Source: Acidobacteriaceae bacterium (GTDB taxonomy: Bacteria > Acidobacteriota > Terriglobia > Terriglobales > Acidobacteriaceae). Taken from it: DNA of 58,595 nucleotides. Below, piece after piece: positions 44,683 through 52,651 of the stretch. How positions within the stretch are numbered: the stretch's first letter is position 1; each line of letters starts with the position of its first letter. The translations under genes and the position numbers were made by a program. The notes below the pieces were generated by a model. The model had not been told where the DNA came from and made no database searches. It saw nothing but the letters and a program-made list of their open reading frames with translations. The stretch covers positions 1 to 58,595 of the forward strand of contig PLCO01000041.1 in NCBI GenBank assembly GCA_003134815.1, read 5' to 3'.

Positions 44683-45540
44683 TCAGCCGCGCGCCGGCAG
44701 CCGCAGATTCTCCCAAAGGCGCAGCGTGGGCCCCGACTGATTGATGGTGTAGAAATGAAGTCCGGGAGCACCGTTCGCAAGCAGCGTCTTCGACAGCCGC
44801 GTCACGACGCTCAGCCCAAATTCGAGGAGCTCCGATTTCGAATCCTGCAATTCTTCCAGGCGCAAACGCACCCAACGAGGCAGGTCTGCGCCGCATCCGG
44901 AGCAGAAGCGCATGGTGTTGGCGTAGCTGGTAATGGGCATGATGCCGGGAACGATGGGGATTTTGATCCCCGCCCGGTCGCAGCGGTCAATAAAATGAAA
45001 GTACGCATCGGCGTTGTAGAACAACTGGGTCAGCGCGGCGTCCGCGCCCGCCTCCACCTTGCGGCGGAAGTACTCGAAGTCTTCGCTCGGCTTCGCCGCC
45101 TGGGGGTGCATCTCGGGATAAGCGGCCACTTCGATCCTGAACGCGTCGCCGTGCTCCTTGCGGATAAAGCTGACAAGCTCGTTGGCGTAGTGAAACTCGC
45201 CCGGCGCAGCGGCGCTCATCGCCGTCGCGGGCAAATCGCCGCGCAACGCCACAATGCGCTTCACTCCCGCGTCGCGGTAGCGCCGGAGCTGTGCAGCCAC
45301 ATGCGCTTTTGTTGACCCAACGCAGGTCAGGTGCGGCGCGGCTTCAACACCTGAGTGCTTTACCACCTCCAGCAGCGTCTCGTACGTCCCACCCTGATCC
45401 GACCCGCCGGCGCCATGAGTGATGGAAAAATAATTGGGCCGAACAGTGGCCAATTGCGCAATCGTCGCCGGTAGCTTGGCGTGCGCCTCGGGCGTCCGCG
45501 GAGGAAACAACTCGAACGAAAATGTGCGTGACGAATTCAT
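44683..45540 (-). CDS. metF: Methylenetetrahydrofolate reductase
   Basis: MetF reduces 5,10-methylene-THF to 5-methyl-THF, the methyl donor for methionine. The 285-residue product has the family opening FSFELFPPRTPEA with the catalytic Glu, SITHGAGGSDQGGT, RGDLP (near 99-103) and QLFYNADAYFHFIDRC. The C-terminus after LRLWENL differs from an orphan copy of the same 3' end at 44077, suggesting that the end was replaced when hicBA arrived. With ahcY upstream on the same strand it makes a SAM/methionine-cycle cluster. Confidence 0.95.
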   Translation of the reverse strand: MNSSRTFSFELFPPRTPEAHAKLPATIAQLATVRPNYFSITHGAGGSDQGGTYETLLEVVKHSGVEAAPHLTCVGSTKAHVAAQLRRYRDAGVKRIVALRGDLPATAMSAAAPGEFHYANELVSFIRKEHGDAFRIEVAAYPEMHPQAAKPSEDFEYFRRKVEAGADAALTQLFYNADAYFHFIDRCDRAGIKIPIVPGIMPITSYANTMRFCSGCGADLPRWVRLRLEELQDSKSELLEFGLSVVTRLSKTLLANGAPGLHFYTINQSGPTLRLWENLRLPARG

Positions 45541-45577
45541 GTTTTGACTACCAATTGATTGCGATCATGAAAGTAAA

Positions 45578-45659
45578 CCCCATCCTCTTTCACAAACCGC
45601 GCAAAAGAAGATGGGGCAGTGAGATTGTTGCTGACCACTGATCACTGTTCACTGACCAC
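45578..45659 (-). repeat. Composite repeat: heptamer array plus hairpin after ahcY
   Basis: Four 7-base units (TGACCAC, TGATCAC, TGTTCAC, TGACCAC; 45632-45659 on the + strand) touch the ahcY stop codon. Fifteen bases further on (minus direction) is an inverted repeat with 12 of 13 bp paired (45578-45590 / 45604-45616), ending CCCCATC...GATGGGG and followed by TTTACTTT. The hairpin may double as the ahcY terminator. Confidence 0.8.
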
Positions 45660-47104
45660 TAGTATCTGTAGTTCTCCGTCTTGTACGGCCCTTCCACCGG
45701 CACGCCGATATAGTCGGCCTGCTTCTTGGTGAGCTTGGTCAGCTTCACGCCGATCTTTTCCAGATGCAAGCGAGCCACTTCCTCGTCCAGCTTCTTGGGC
45801 AGCACGTAGACGTTCACCTTGTAGCTGTCGCGGTTCTTCCACAGGTCGAGCTGCGCCAGCGTCTGGTTGGCAAAACTGTTCGACATCACAAAGCTGGGAT
45901 GGCCGGTTGCGCAACCCAAGTTCACCAGCCGCCCTTCGGCCAGGATGAAGATCGAGTGCCCATCGGGGAACGTGTACTTGTCCACCTGCGGCTTGATGTT
46001 GATCTTCGTCACCCCGGGTGCCTCATTGAGCCGGTCGATCTGAATCTCATTGTCGAAGTGGCCGATATTGCAGACGATTGCCTGGTCCTTCATCTTTTCC
46101 ATGTGCTCAAGCGTGATGATGTCTGTGTTACCGGTGCAGGAGACGTAAATGTCGCCGCGGCCCAGAGTATCTTCAACCGGCGCGACTTCGAATCCTTCCA
46201 TCGCCGCCTGTAGCGCGTTGATCGGATCGATCTCCGTGACCACGACGCGCGCGCCCATGCCGCGCAGCGAGTGCGACGAGCCCTTGCCCACATCGCCGTA
46301 TCCGCAGATCACCGCGACCTTGCCGGCCACCATCACGTCTGTCGCGCGCTTGATGCCGTCGGCCAGCGACTCGCGGCAGCCGTAGAGATTGTCGAACTTC
46401 GACTTGGTCACCGAGTCGTTGACGTTGATTGCCGGAACCAGCAGCTTGCCCTGCTCCATCATCTTGTAGAGCCGATGCACGCCCGTTGTCGTCTCTTCTG
46501 AAACGCCGCGCCAATCCTTCACGAGCTTGTGCCAGTGTTGCTTATCCTCGGCAAAAACCTTTTTAAGCAGGTCCTTGATCACCTGCTCCTCGTGATTGCC
46601 CGAAGCGGTGTCGACCCACTTGTCGCCGTTTTCCAGCTCGTAACCCTTGTGAATCAGCAGCGTGGCATCGCCGCCGTCGTCGACGATCAGCTCCGGCCCT
46701 TTGCCGCCCTTGTGGCAAAGCGCGCGATACGTGCAATCCCAGTATTCTTCGAGCGACTCGCCCTTCCACGCAAAGACCGGAACGCCCGCTGCCGCAATTG
46801 CCGCTGCCGCGTGGTCCTGCGTGGAAAAAATATTGCAGCTTGCCCAGCGCACTTCGGCGCCCAGGCTAACCAGCGTCTCAATCAGCACCGCCGTCTGAAT
46901 GGTCATGTGCAGCGAGCCGGTCACGCGAACGCCCTTGAGCGGCTTCTCGGCTGCATATTTGTTGCGGATCGCCATCAAGCCGGGCATCTCCTGCTCGGCG
47001 ATCTCGATTTCCTTGCGGCCCCAATCAGCCAGGCCAAGATCAGCCACTTTGTATTCGGTCCCGATCTTGCCGATTTTCGTTCCTTCGAGGATTGCGGTTG
47101 CCAT
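45659..47104 (-). CDS. ahcY: S-adenosylhomocysteine hydrolase
   Basis: AhcY splits S-adenosylhomocysteine, the by-product of methylation, into adenosine and homocysteine. The 481-residue product has [15 protein letters not shown], the catalytic stretch [17 protein letters not shown], the NAD-binding loop [13 protein letters not shown], and the C-terminal KTENYRY that closes the neighbouring cofactor site. A strong AAGGAGAT lies just before the ATG. It faces an ArsR-methyltransferase fusion across 56 bases and is followed by metF, so all three act on the SAM cycle. Confidence 0.97.
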   Translation of the reverse strand: MATAILEGTKIGKIGTEYKVADLGLADWGRKEIEIAEQEMPGLMAIRNKYAAEKPLKGVRVTGSLHMTIQTAVLIETLVSLGAEVRWASCNIFSTQDHAAAAIAAAGVPVFAWKGESLEEYWDCTYRALCHKGGKGPELIVDDGGDATLLIHKGYELENGDKWVDTASGNHEEQVIKDLLKKVFAEDKQHWHKLVKDWRGVSEETTTGVHRLYKMMEQGKLLVPAINVNDSVTKSKFDNLYGCRESLADGIKRATDVMVAGKVAVICGYGDVGKGSSHSLRGMGARVVVTEIDPINALQAAMEGFEVAPVEDTLGRGDIYVSCTGNTDIITLEHMEKMKDQAIVCNIGHFDNEIQIDRLNEAPGVTKINIKPQVDKYTFPDGHSIFILAEGRLVNLGCATGHPSFVMSNSFANQTLAQLDLWKNRDSYKVNVYVLPKKLDEEVARLHLEKIGVKLTKLTKKQADYIGVPVEGPYKTENYRY

Positions 47105-47130
47105 TCAGATCTCCTTTTATCGTCGTATCG

Positions 47131-47146
47131 TGATATGTTGATATGT
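47131..47146. promoter_or_regulatory. Candidate operator between ahcY and the ArsR-type regulator
   Basis: The 8-base unit TGATATGT is repeated exactly twice in tandem, inside an AT-rich patch that also contains TATCGTGATA and ATATGTTGATAT inverted repeats (47126-47144). It lies midway in the 56-base divergent gap, where one bound dimer could block both promoters. Confidence 0.5.
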
Positions 47147-47160
47147 AACAGAATCTCGCT

Positions 47161-48099
47161 ATGCCGTCAATCGTCAAAACGTTAAAGATTGTGGCCGATC
47201 CCAACCGGCTGCGCATCTTATTGCTTCTAAAGGGCGAGGAGCTCTCTGTAGCTGAGCTTCAGGAGATCCTCGGCATGGGCCAGAGCACCATTTCTACCCA
47301 CCTTTCACAGCTCAGGCAAGCGGAGTTGGTTGAAGACAGGCGCACAGGTAAAAGTAATTTCTACCGGCTCGCGACGGCCGGCGATTCCGGACCTGATTCC
47401 GTGCTGCACCACCTTCTATCCCAGGCCGAGACAGAGATTCCCGAGGCAGCTCACGACCAGGCTGCGATGCGCCACGTTCTGCGTAAGCGCCAGGACAAGA
47501 CACGCGCTTTCTTTGACAGCGTGGCCGGCCGCCTGGGCAAGGATTACGTTCCCGGCAAATCGTGGAAGAGCCTGGCCGAAGCGTTGCTGCGCCTGATGCC
47601 GCCGCTGGTTGTTGCGGATCTCGGCGCGGGCGAGGGAGCATCCGCATTGCTGCTTGCGCAGCGGGCAAAGAAAGTCATCGCCGTCGACAGCTCGGCAAAA
47701 ATGATCGAGGTCGGCCGCGATCAGGCCCTCCGTAATGGCGTGAAGAATATCGATTACCGCCTGGGCGACATGGAAGAGATTCCCATCGGCGATGGCGAAG
47801 TCGATCTCGTTTTCTTCTCGCAGTCGCTGCACCATGCGCTGCACCCCGAGCGCGCGCTGGCCGAGGCGGCGCGGATTCTTGTCCCCGGCGGCCGCATCGT
47901 GATCCTCGATCTCGTTCGTCACCGCTTTGAAGAGGCGCGCGAACTCTACGCTGACGAGTGGCTTGGATTCAGTGAAGCCGATCTCGAATCCATGCTCCAG
48001 AACGCGGGCTTCGCCCATGTTGAAACCACGATCGTTGACAAGGAGGCCGAGGCGCCGCAGTTTCAAACGCTGCTGGCTGTGGCAGATAAGAAGAATTGA
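47161..48099 (+). CDS. ArsR-family regulator fused to a SAM-dependent methyltransferase domain
   Basis: The first 85 residues form an ArsR-type winged helix (PNRLRILLLLKGEELSVAEL, GMGQSTISTHLSQLRQAELVEDRR). Residues 115-310 form a class I methyltransferase domain with motif I DLGAGEGAS, an acidic end of strand 2 (AVDSS) and LVPGGRIVILDL. No Cys metal-sensing motif of arsenic/zinc ArsR sensors is seen. Its position opposite ahcY, with metF beyond, suggests an SahR-like sensor that reads SAM or SAH through the methyltransferase fold and controls the cycle. Whether it still methylates anything is unknown. There is no clear Shine-Dalgarno. Confidence 0.88.
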   Translation: MPSIVKTLKIVADPNRLRILLLLKGEELSVAELQEILGMGQSTISTHLSQLRQAELVEDRRTGKSNFYRLATAGDSGPDSVLHHLLSQAETEIPEAAHDQAAMRHVLRKRQDKTRAFFDSVAGRLGKDYVPGKSWKSLAEALLRLMPPLVVADLGAGEGASALLLAQRAKKVIAVDSSAKMIEVGRDQALRNGVKNIDYRLGDMEEIPIGDGEVDLVFFSQSLHHALHPERALAEAARILVPGGRIVILDLVRHRFEEARELYADEWLGFSEADLESMLQNAGFAHVETTIVDKEAEAPQFQTLLAVADKKN

Positions 48100-48384
48100 G
48101 ACCGTGAAGCAAACTTTCGCGGCTAATCTTCGCCGGGGGTCGCCGTGTTGATCCGCCGGGGCGTTCGTGAACAGCGGGCCCATGAAACTTAAGCTGGGCA
48201 TCCAGCGTCATCTGCAAATAAGGATTGCGCCGCACGACCGATTCTTCTCTATCCGCCAGCGAGAAAATGGTATGATCGGGTTCGACCCCCCGGAACCGCA
48301 GGAAAAGGGCATAGAGACTAGCGTCACGTCGTTCAGGCTCCATCCAATTATCCAGGTCCCCCCCAAAGAAAACGGAGGTACGAA
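48100..48384. other. Intergenic region
   Basis: Frames on both strands are open (for example 48167-48388 plus and 47969-48343 minus), but neither has recognisable domains, a good ribosome site or a plausible neighbour. GGAGGT at 48374-48379 belongs to the next gene. Confidence 0.4.
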
Positions 48385-49653
48385 ATGAGTCAGGTACTCA
48401 GGTTTTTTGGGCCAATGCGGAGCCCAATCGCAGTCTGTGCAATGCTCACGTTGAGTGTGGCGGCATTTGGCCAGCACTCGAAGGGGTCGGGGTCGGGGTC
48501 GAGTTCTCCCACACCGCCGGAAGGCAACGCCAGCGCTGCGAATCCCGAAGGCTTCGCCATCGAATCGGAGATGCTGACCTACACGGCGATGGATTCCGAA
48601 GCCACCGCACTCACCTGCGGCATTGGGCGCAACGTGGGCGCGGCCGATTCCGGTTGCAACCCGCAGACAATCACTGGTCCGCCGGTAGGCGTTGTGGTTG
48701 TCACCGGGGATTCCAGCGCGCTTTCTGAATTCCAGCTCTGGCGCACGGACATTTCCACCATGGACATGCTGACCCTGCGCGCCAATCATTACTGCTCGCA
48801 AGGTGCGGGAGAAAGAGCCGCGACTGCCAAAACAACACTGAGCGGCACGATCATGTCGATGTTCCCGGAGAGCCAGGTAGCCGAATATGCGGCTTCACTG
48901 CTGAGCGCCACGGCGGAAACAAAGCCACTCGAAGGCAACATCCTGGATCAAACTCTTGTGAATGACGTAGCCGGACACTTGCGAGCGCTTGGGATCGATG
49001 TCGTGATCCCGGACAACTACATGCCGAATTCGCTCGCCACGATCGACGTCGGCCACTCTCCGTTCTTGTCAAAATACTCGGCACTCATCAAAGCGCGCAG
49101 TTGTGTTGCTCCCGCTCGAATGGAAAGTGCAGCACCGGCGGCCGAACCGGGCGCAGCCGGGACCGGAGAAGCAGATGAGCATGCGGAGGCCGACAAGCAC
49201 GCAATTACCGGGGCAATCGACAGCTTCCTGAAATCGCTCACCGAGCCCGATGTCTTCGATGTGCCCAAGCCGCCGCCGGGCGCGCAGCCTGAAGCGAAAG
49301 CGCCTGTCATTTCGCATCTCAATGCCGTACTCAGGGCCGATGGCTTGGCGCAGGAACTTGACTCGGCTTCGCCCGACGCCCGATCTGGAGCGAACGGCAT
49401 CTGGTACGTGCTCTCGCTTACGGCGCTGGAATCGGGCGGAACTTTGCTGAAGTCAGGGAACGCCATAACCGGCACAAAAACCAGTTACAGCGGCGGGGCC
49501 GTGGGAACCTACGCGCTCTTCCATCTGAACGGGAATATCGCGTGCTCGGGCGTCTTCTTTAACTATGAGCCGCCAACGCTGACCAGCAAGATTCCAGCCC
49601 TGCTCACGACTCCTGGAGCGGCGGGAGGAAAAGTGGTCGGCGGCTGTCGCTAG
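48385..49653 (+). CDS. Secreted protein of unknown function
   Basis: The 422-residue product has a signal peptide (about 1-29, ending AAFGQ), then a Ser/Gly/Pro-rich linker and a soluble domain with no membrane helix. Cys residues are spaced as if paired (TCGIGRN..GC, CS in mid-protein, C near the end). The stretch ALTCGIGRNVGAADSGC is distinctive but matches no family I know. A strong GGAGG precedes the ATG and a clear terminator follows, so it is a stand-alone, well-expressed gene. Confidence 0.75.
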   Translation: MSQVLRFFGPMRSPIAVCAMLTLSVAAFGQHSKGSGSGSSSPTPPEGNASAANPEGFAIESEMLTYTAMDSEATALTCGIGRNVGAADSGCNPQTITGPPVGVVVVTGDSSALSEFQLWRTDISTMDMLTLRANHYCSQGAGERAATAKTTLSGTIMSMFPESQVAEYAASLLSATAETKPLEGNILDQTLVNDVAGHLRALGIDVVIPDNYMPNSLATIDVGHSPFLSKYSALIKARSCVAPARMESAAPAAEPGAAGTGEADEHAEADKHAITGAIDSFLKSLTEPDVFDVPKPPPGAQPEAKAPVISHLNAVLRADGLAQELDSASPDARSGANGIWYVLSLTALESGGTLLKSGNAITGTKTSYSGGAVGTYALFHLNGNIACSGVFFNYEPPTLTSKIPALLTTPGAAGGKVVGGCR

Positions 49654-49700
49654 GATTGATTGCGATTTCTTAGCCTTCGAACGAACCGGATTTAACGACT

Positions 49701-49727
49701 GGGGCGGGCATTGAGCTCGCCCCTTTT
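49701..49727 (+). terminator. Rho-independent terminator
   Basis: The stem GGGGCGGGC/GCTCGCCCC (nine pairs, one G-U) with loop ATTGA is followed by TTTT. It lies 48 bases after the secreted-protein gene and ends that transcript before the convergent ada gene. Confidence 0.8.
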
Positions 49728-49751
49728 GTTGGTTCAGGCACGCTCAGCCTT

Positions 49752-49842
49752 CAGCAACTGCCGCTTGCGGTCGATTCAGCTTTCAGCAATTGTCGCTTGC
49801 GATCGATTCTGCCTTGAGCAATTGCCGCTTGCGCTCCACACC
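49752..49842 (-). repeat. 32-bp repeat, three tandem copies, at the 3' end of ada
   Basis: Units start at 49752, 49784 and 49816 on the + strand with a constant 32-base period and few mismatches. Because 32 is not a multiple of three, each copy is read in a different frame. The current ada stop falls between units 1 and 2. Confidence 0.9.
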
Positions 49843-51066
49843 CCAGCGGTAGCCGGTGAGCGAGCCATCGGCACCCACCACGCGATGGCATGGCACGAGC
49901 AACGCCACGCGGTTCGTGGCGCAGGCGCGAGCAACGGCGCGCGTGGCTTTTGGATCGCCCAGCTCGCGCGCCAACTGGCTGTAGCTGCGTGTCTCGCCGC
50001 GGGGAATCTTGCGGAGCGCCTGCCATACGCGAAGTTGGAAGACCGTTCCGCGCAGGTCGAGAGCGTCTGACCCGCCTACGCGGCCGGCCAGATGATTTTC
50101 GTCGCGCAGGTCGGGAGCGTCTGACCCGCCTACGCGGCGGACCAGATGATTTTCGTCGCGCACGGTCTCAAGCGCAGCATCCACCAGCCGCGACAGCGAA
50201 GGATCGTGGCGTAGCGTGGCCGCGGGAAACTCCGCGCGCAGACTCGTCTCAGCTTCCGCCTTGGTGGACGACAGCGAAAGCCAGCACAGCCCGCGCTGCG
50301 TAGCTCCCACAATCACCCATCCAAAGGGTGAAGGGGCGGAAGCCCACGCGATCTGCTCGCCTTTGCCGCCCTGGGCAAACCGCGCCGGCGTCATGCCCAG
50401 TTGGTTTCCTTCGTAGGCACGGCTCGATGAGCCGAAGCCGGCAGCGTAAATTGCATCGGTCACGCTCTCGCCTTGTTTCAATGCGCCGCGCAACCGTCCC
50501 GCGCGAAGAGCGCGCTGGTATTCGAGCGGGCTCACGCCCATCTCGCGCTTGAAGAGACGCTGCACGGTAAAAGGACTCAGGCCGACGACGCGGCCAAGTT
50601 CTTTAAGGAGCACCGGCCGGTCGAGATTTTTCTCGATATGCGCGCGAATCTTGTCCAAAGGGCTGCTCCACGGAGTCGCGCCCTGCGCGAGGGCAGTAGG
50701 GCTGCACCGTTTGCAAGGGCGAAAGCCTGCGGCCTGTGCATCGGCCACCGAGCGGAAGAAGCGCACGTTCTCACGCAGCGGACGTCGGCTCGCGCAACCC
50801 GACCGGCAGAAGACTCCCGTGGTCGTGACGCCGTAGACGAAGCGCGCCTTCGGATCGCGGGCGGCAAGCTGCTTCCAGGCGATGTCGGGATCGAGGGGCA
50901 AACTTTGAGTCGGGGTTTGCGGCCTGACGATGCTGGTCTTTGTCGCGATGATCGCGGGCTCGATTCTTGCGGAACTGACTGTCGCTGGGTTGACGGTTGC
51001 GAGTTGTGCTGTTGCTGTCGCCGTTGCATTCGCCGTTGCATTCATTGTTGCAGTCATGGATTCCAT
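49783..51066 (-). CDS. ada: Ada-type DNA alkylation repair protein and regulator
   Basis: The product (427 residues) repairs methylphosphotriesters and O6-methylguanine by transferring the methyl group to its own Cys, and activates its own regulon. In order it has the N-terminal Ada domain with zinc Cys (FCRSGC and PCKRC), an AraC-type helix-turn-helix region (PFTVQRLFKREMGVSPLEYQ), and the methyltransferase with PCHRVVGADGSLTGYRWG. Oddities are a 55-residue low-complexity Ala/Thr lead, an 18-residue in-frame tandem duplication between the HTH and methyltransferase regions (coded at 50051-50158), and a C-terminus changed by the 32-bp repeats. The true start may be later. Confidence 0.92.
   Translation of the reverse strand: MESMTATMNATANATATATAQLATVNPATVSSARIEPAIIATKTSIVRPQTPTQSLPLDPDIAWKQLAARDPKARFVYGVTTTGVFCRSGCASRRPLRENVRFFRSVADAQAAGFRPCKRCSPTALAQGATPWSSPLDKIRAHIEKNLDRPVLLKELGRVVGLSPFTVQRLFKREMGVSPLEYQRALRAGRLRGALKQGESVTDAIYAAGFGSSSRAYEGNQLGMTPARFAQGGKGEQIAWASAPSPFGWVIVGATQRGLCWLSLSSTKAEAETSLRAEFPAATLRHDPSLSRLVDAALETVRDENHLVRRVGGSDAPDLRDENHLAGRVGGSDALDLRGTVFQLRVWQALRKIPRGETRSYSQLARELGDPKATRAVARACATNRVALLVPCHRVVGADGSLTGYRWGVERKRQLLKAESIASDNC
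50051..50158 (-). repeat. 54-bp in-frame tandem duplication inside ada
   Basis: Two 54-base units (50051-50104, 50105-50158) with few mismatches encode 18-residue repeats containing RDENHL and VGGSDA. They lie in the linker before the methyltransferase active-site domain. Confidence 0.88.
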
Positions 51067-51599
51067 GGTCGCCCGTGTACGCTTTCTACGCTATCCGAAT
51101 CTTGCCGGCAATTCAGAATTCCGGCGATTAGGAGGCCGCGAAAGAGCCGAAAAAGGGAAGCTGTTTTGTGGCCGGAATTGTCCATTTTGAGGCTGAAAAA
51201 GGGTCGTTTTGCGCACAAAAATCGCAAAAATTCGCAAAAAATCGACAAAAAATCGACGAGGATTTTGATGGTGTTTTGTTGATGCTAAAAGAGTTAAGTG
51301 GCAAAAGCACCACAAATAGGGCACACAAATTATTTTTGGGGGGCTTTTCCGACTCTCCGGGGCCGGATCGAGGCGCCGGCGAGCACGTCGAGAGCGAGGG
51401 CGCGGACAGGCCGGAATCGCGTACGGCGACCGGGCGAAGCACAGGCGGCCCGGCGAATGAGAAGAGTTGTGAGTTGGCGATCATGTTATGAGTTTGCGCT
51501 AAAAGGCGGAAATTATCGGCAAAATTAAGCGGCGTGGATTCATCGGGTTAGAAGAAAAGGGGCTTGACAACTTTTTGGAAGTGCCCCCGAATCGAGCGA
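51067..51599. other. AT-rich intergenic region with phased A-tracts
   Basis: No gene is supported; the long frames on both strands are low-complexity. Between 51196 and 51252 five A-runs are centred at about 51198, 51219, 51228, 51238 and 51250, close to one or two helical turns apart, which predicts curved DNA. A TTGACA sits at 51564. Promoters of ada (minus) should lie at the left. The right end meets the 3' end of kdsB. Confidence 0.5.
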
Positions 51600-52343
51600 T
51601 CAGGTTGTTCTCGCGGCCATGCTCAGCATCGCCTCCGCTCGCACCAAATCTTCCTCTGTATCCACGCCGATCGTGTCCCTTGGCGCGTCAGCAACGTAAA
51701 TGTCGATTCCGTTTTCGAGCAGGCGCAACTGCTCGAGGCGCTCCAGCTTCTCAAGCGGCGAAGGCGGCAGCGCGGCAAAGCGCTCGAGCGCGGCCTTGCG
51801 GTAGGCGTAAATGCCGAGATGCTTGCGATAGCCGGTGAATTTCGTAGCGTCGCGGTCAAAAGGAATGGTCGCGCGTGAGAAATACAGGGCGCAGCCGTCG
51901 AGCGCAGTGACGACCTTCACTGCGTTGGGGTTTGTGAATTCGTTTGGCGGGCAGAGCACTGCAAGCGTGGAGACTTCGACCTCGGGCCGTGAGAAGAGAT
52001 CGAGCAGCGGCGGAAAGAAATCGGGCGTCAGCGTTGGCTCGTCACCCTGAATGTTGACGTAAATGTCGGCATCGATCTGGCGGGCGACTTCCCTCACCCG
52101 ATCTGACCCGCTGGGGCAATCGGGCGACGTCATCACAACCGGAATTTTCCGCGCGCGGCACGCCTCTGCGACTTCATCCGCGTCGGTGGCAACTACAACC
52201 GGATCCATCAGACCACTGGCGCTGGCCGCGCGCCACACCCACTCCACCATCGGCCGCCCGGCAATGGGTCGCAGCACCTTGCGGGGCATGCGCGTTGAGC
52301 CAAGTCGCGCGGGAATCACGGCAGCGATGCGGAGGGAGCTCAT
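51600..52343 (-). CDS. kdsB: 3-deoxy-manno-octulosonate cytidylyltransferase
   Basis: KdsB activates KDO with CTP for lipopolysaccharide core synthesis. The 247-residue product from ATG 52343 has the nucleotide-binding opening VIPARLGSTRMPRKVLRPIAGRPMVEW, NIQGDEPTL with the metal-binding Asp, and RKHLGIYAYRKAAL. A longer reading to 52439 is a translation of the heptamer repeat upstream (Leu-Pro-Thr-Pro-Tyr-Ser pattern) and was rejected. KdsB shows that the organism makes an LPS with KDO. Confidence 0.95.
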   Translation of the reverse strand: MSSLRIAAVIPARLGSTRMPRKVLRPIAGRPMVEWVWRAASASGLMDPVVVATDADEVAEACRARKIPVVMTSPDCPSGSDRVREVARQIDADIYVNIQGDEPTLTPDFFPPLLDLFSRPEVEVSTLAVLCPPNEFTNPNAVKVVTALDGCALYFSRATIPFDRDATKFTGYRKHLGIYAYRKAALERFAALPPSPLEKLERLEQLRLLENGIDIYVADAPRDTIGVDTEEDLVRAEAMLSMAARTT

Positions 52344-52362
52344 GGAGACGAGTGTAAATGCA

Positions 52363-52437
52363 GGGAACAGGGAACAGGGAACAGGGAGTAGCGAGTAGGG
52401 AGTAGGGAGTAGGTGAAATGCGGGCGAGGACGCCCGC
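52363..52437 (+). repeat. Composite repeat: heptamer array plus hairpin upstream of kdsB
   Basis: Seven 7-base units run from 52363 to 52411 (GGGAACA three times, GGGAGTA, GCGAGTA, then GGGAGTA twice). After 8 bases comes a perfect palindrome GCGGGCG-AGGA-CGCCCGC (52420-52437). The G-rich strand is the plus strand, the opposite of the other arrays. Confidence 0.85.
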
Positions 52438-52486
52438 ACGACAGCCGGCGAGCCACCCCACGGACGAGGACCTGTCCGCGGGGACC

Positions 52487-52502
52487 CCGGCGAGGACGCC
52501 GG
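52487..52502. repeat. REP-like palindrome
   Basis: CCGGCG-AGGA-CGCCGG, a perfect 6-bp stem with the AGGA loop shared with 52420-52437. A weaker relative, GGAC...GTCC around GAGGACCT, lies at about 52462-52477. Confidence 0.6.
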
Positions 52503-52651
52503 CGCTACAAAGTTGTCAGCCTGCGAGCGCAGCCAACGCGTGTTCCGCGAGACATTGTTTGACCTGCGATTCTTGGCCCCTTATCATCGATATTGGCGTT
52601 GCTGTGCGTCCGGCGTTGTTGCGCGTCGTTGACGTGCCGACGTTTCCTTCC

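Noticed and set aside
47105..47160. SAH or SAM riboswitch upstream of ahcY
   Set aside because: Only 56 bases separate ahcY from the divergent gene, too little for a known SAH riboswitch plus promoter. Protein control is more likely.
47969..48343. Minus-strand frame antisense to the ArsR-type regulator's 3' end
   Set aside because: Part of the translation looks protein-like, but it has no good ribosome site and no family match, and half overlaps a certain gene.
51128..51491. Long frames on both strands in the ada-kdsB gap
   Set aside because: Composition follows the A-tract and AT-rich sequence. Neither frame has a ribosome site or domain, so the stretch is better read as structural or regulatory DNA.
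52344..52439. N-terminal extension of KdsB
   Set aside because: The extra residues are a translation of the heptamer repeat, and ATG 52343 gives the normal KdsB start.
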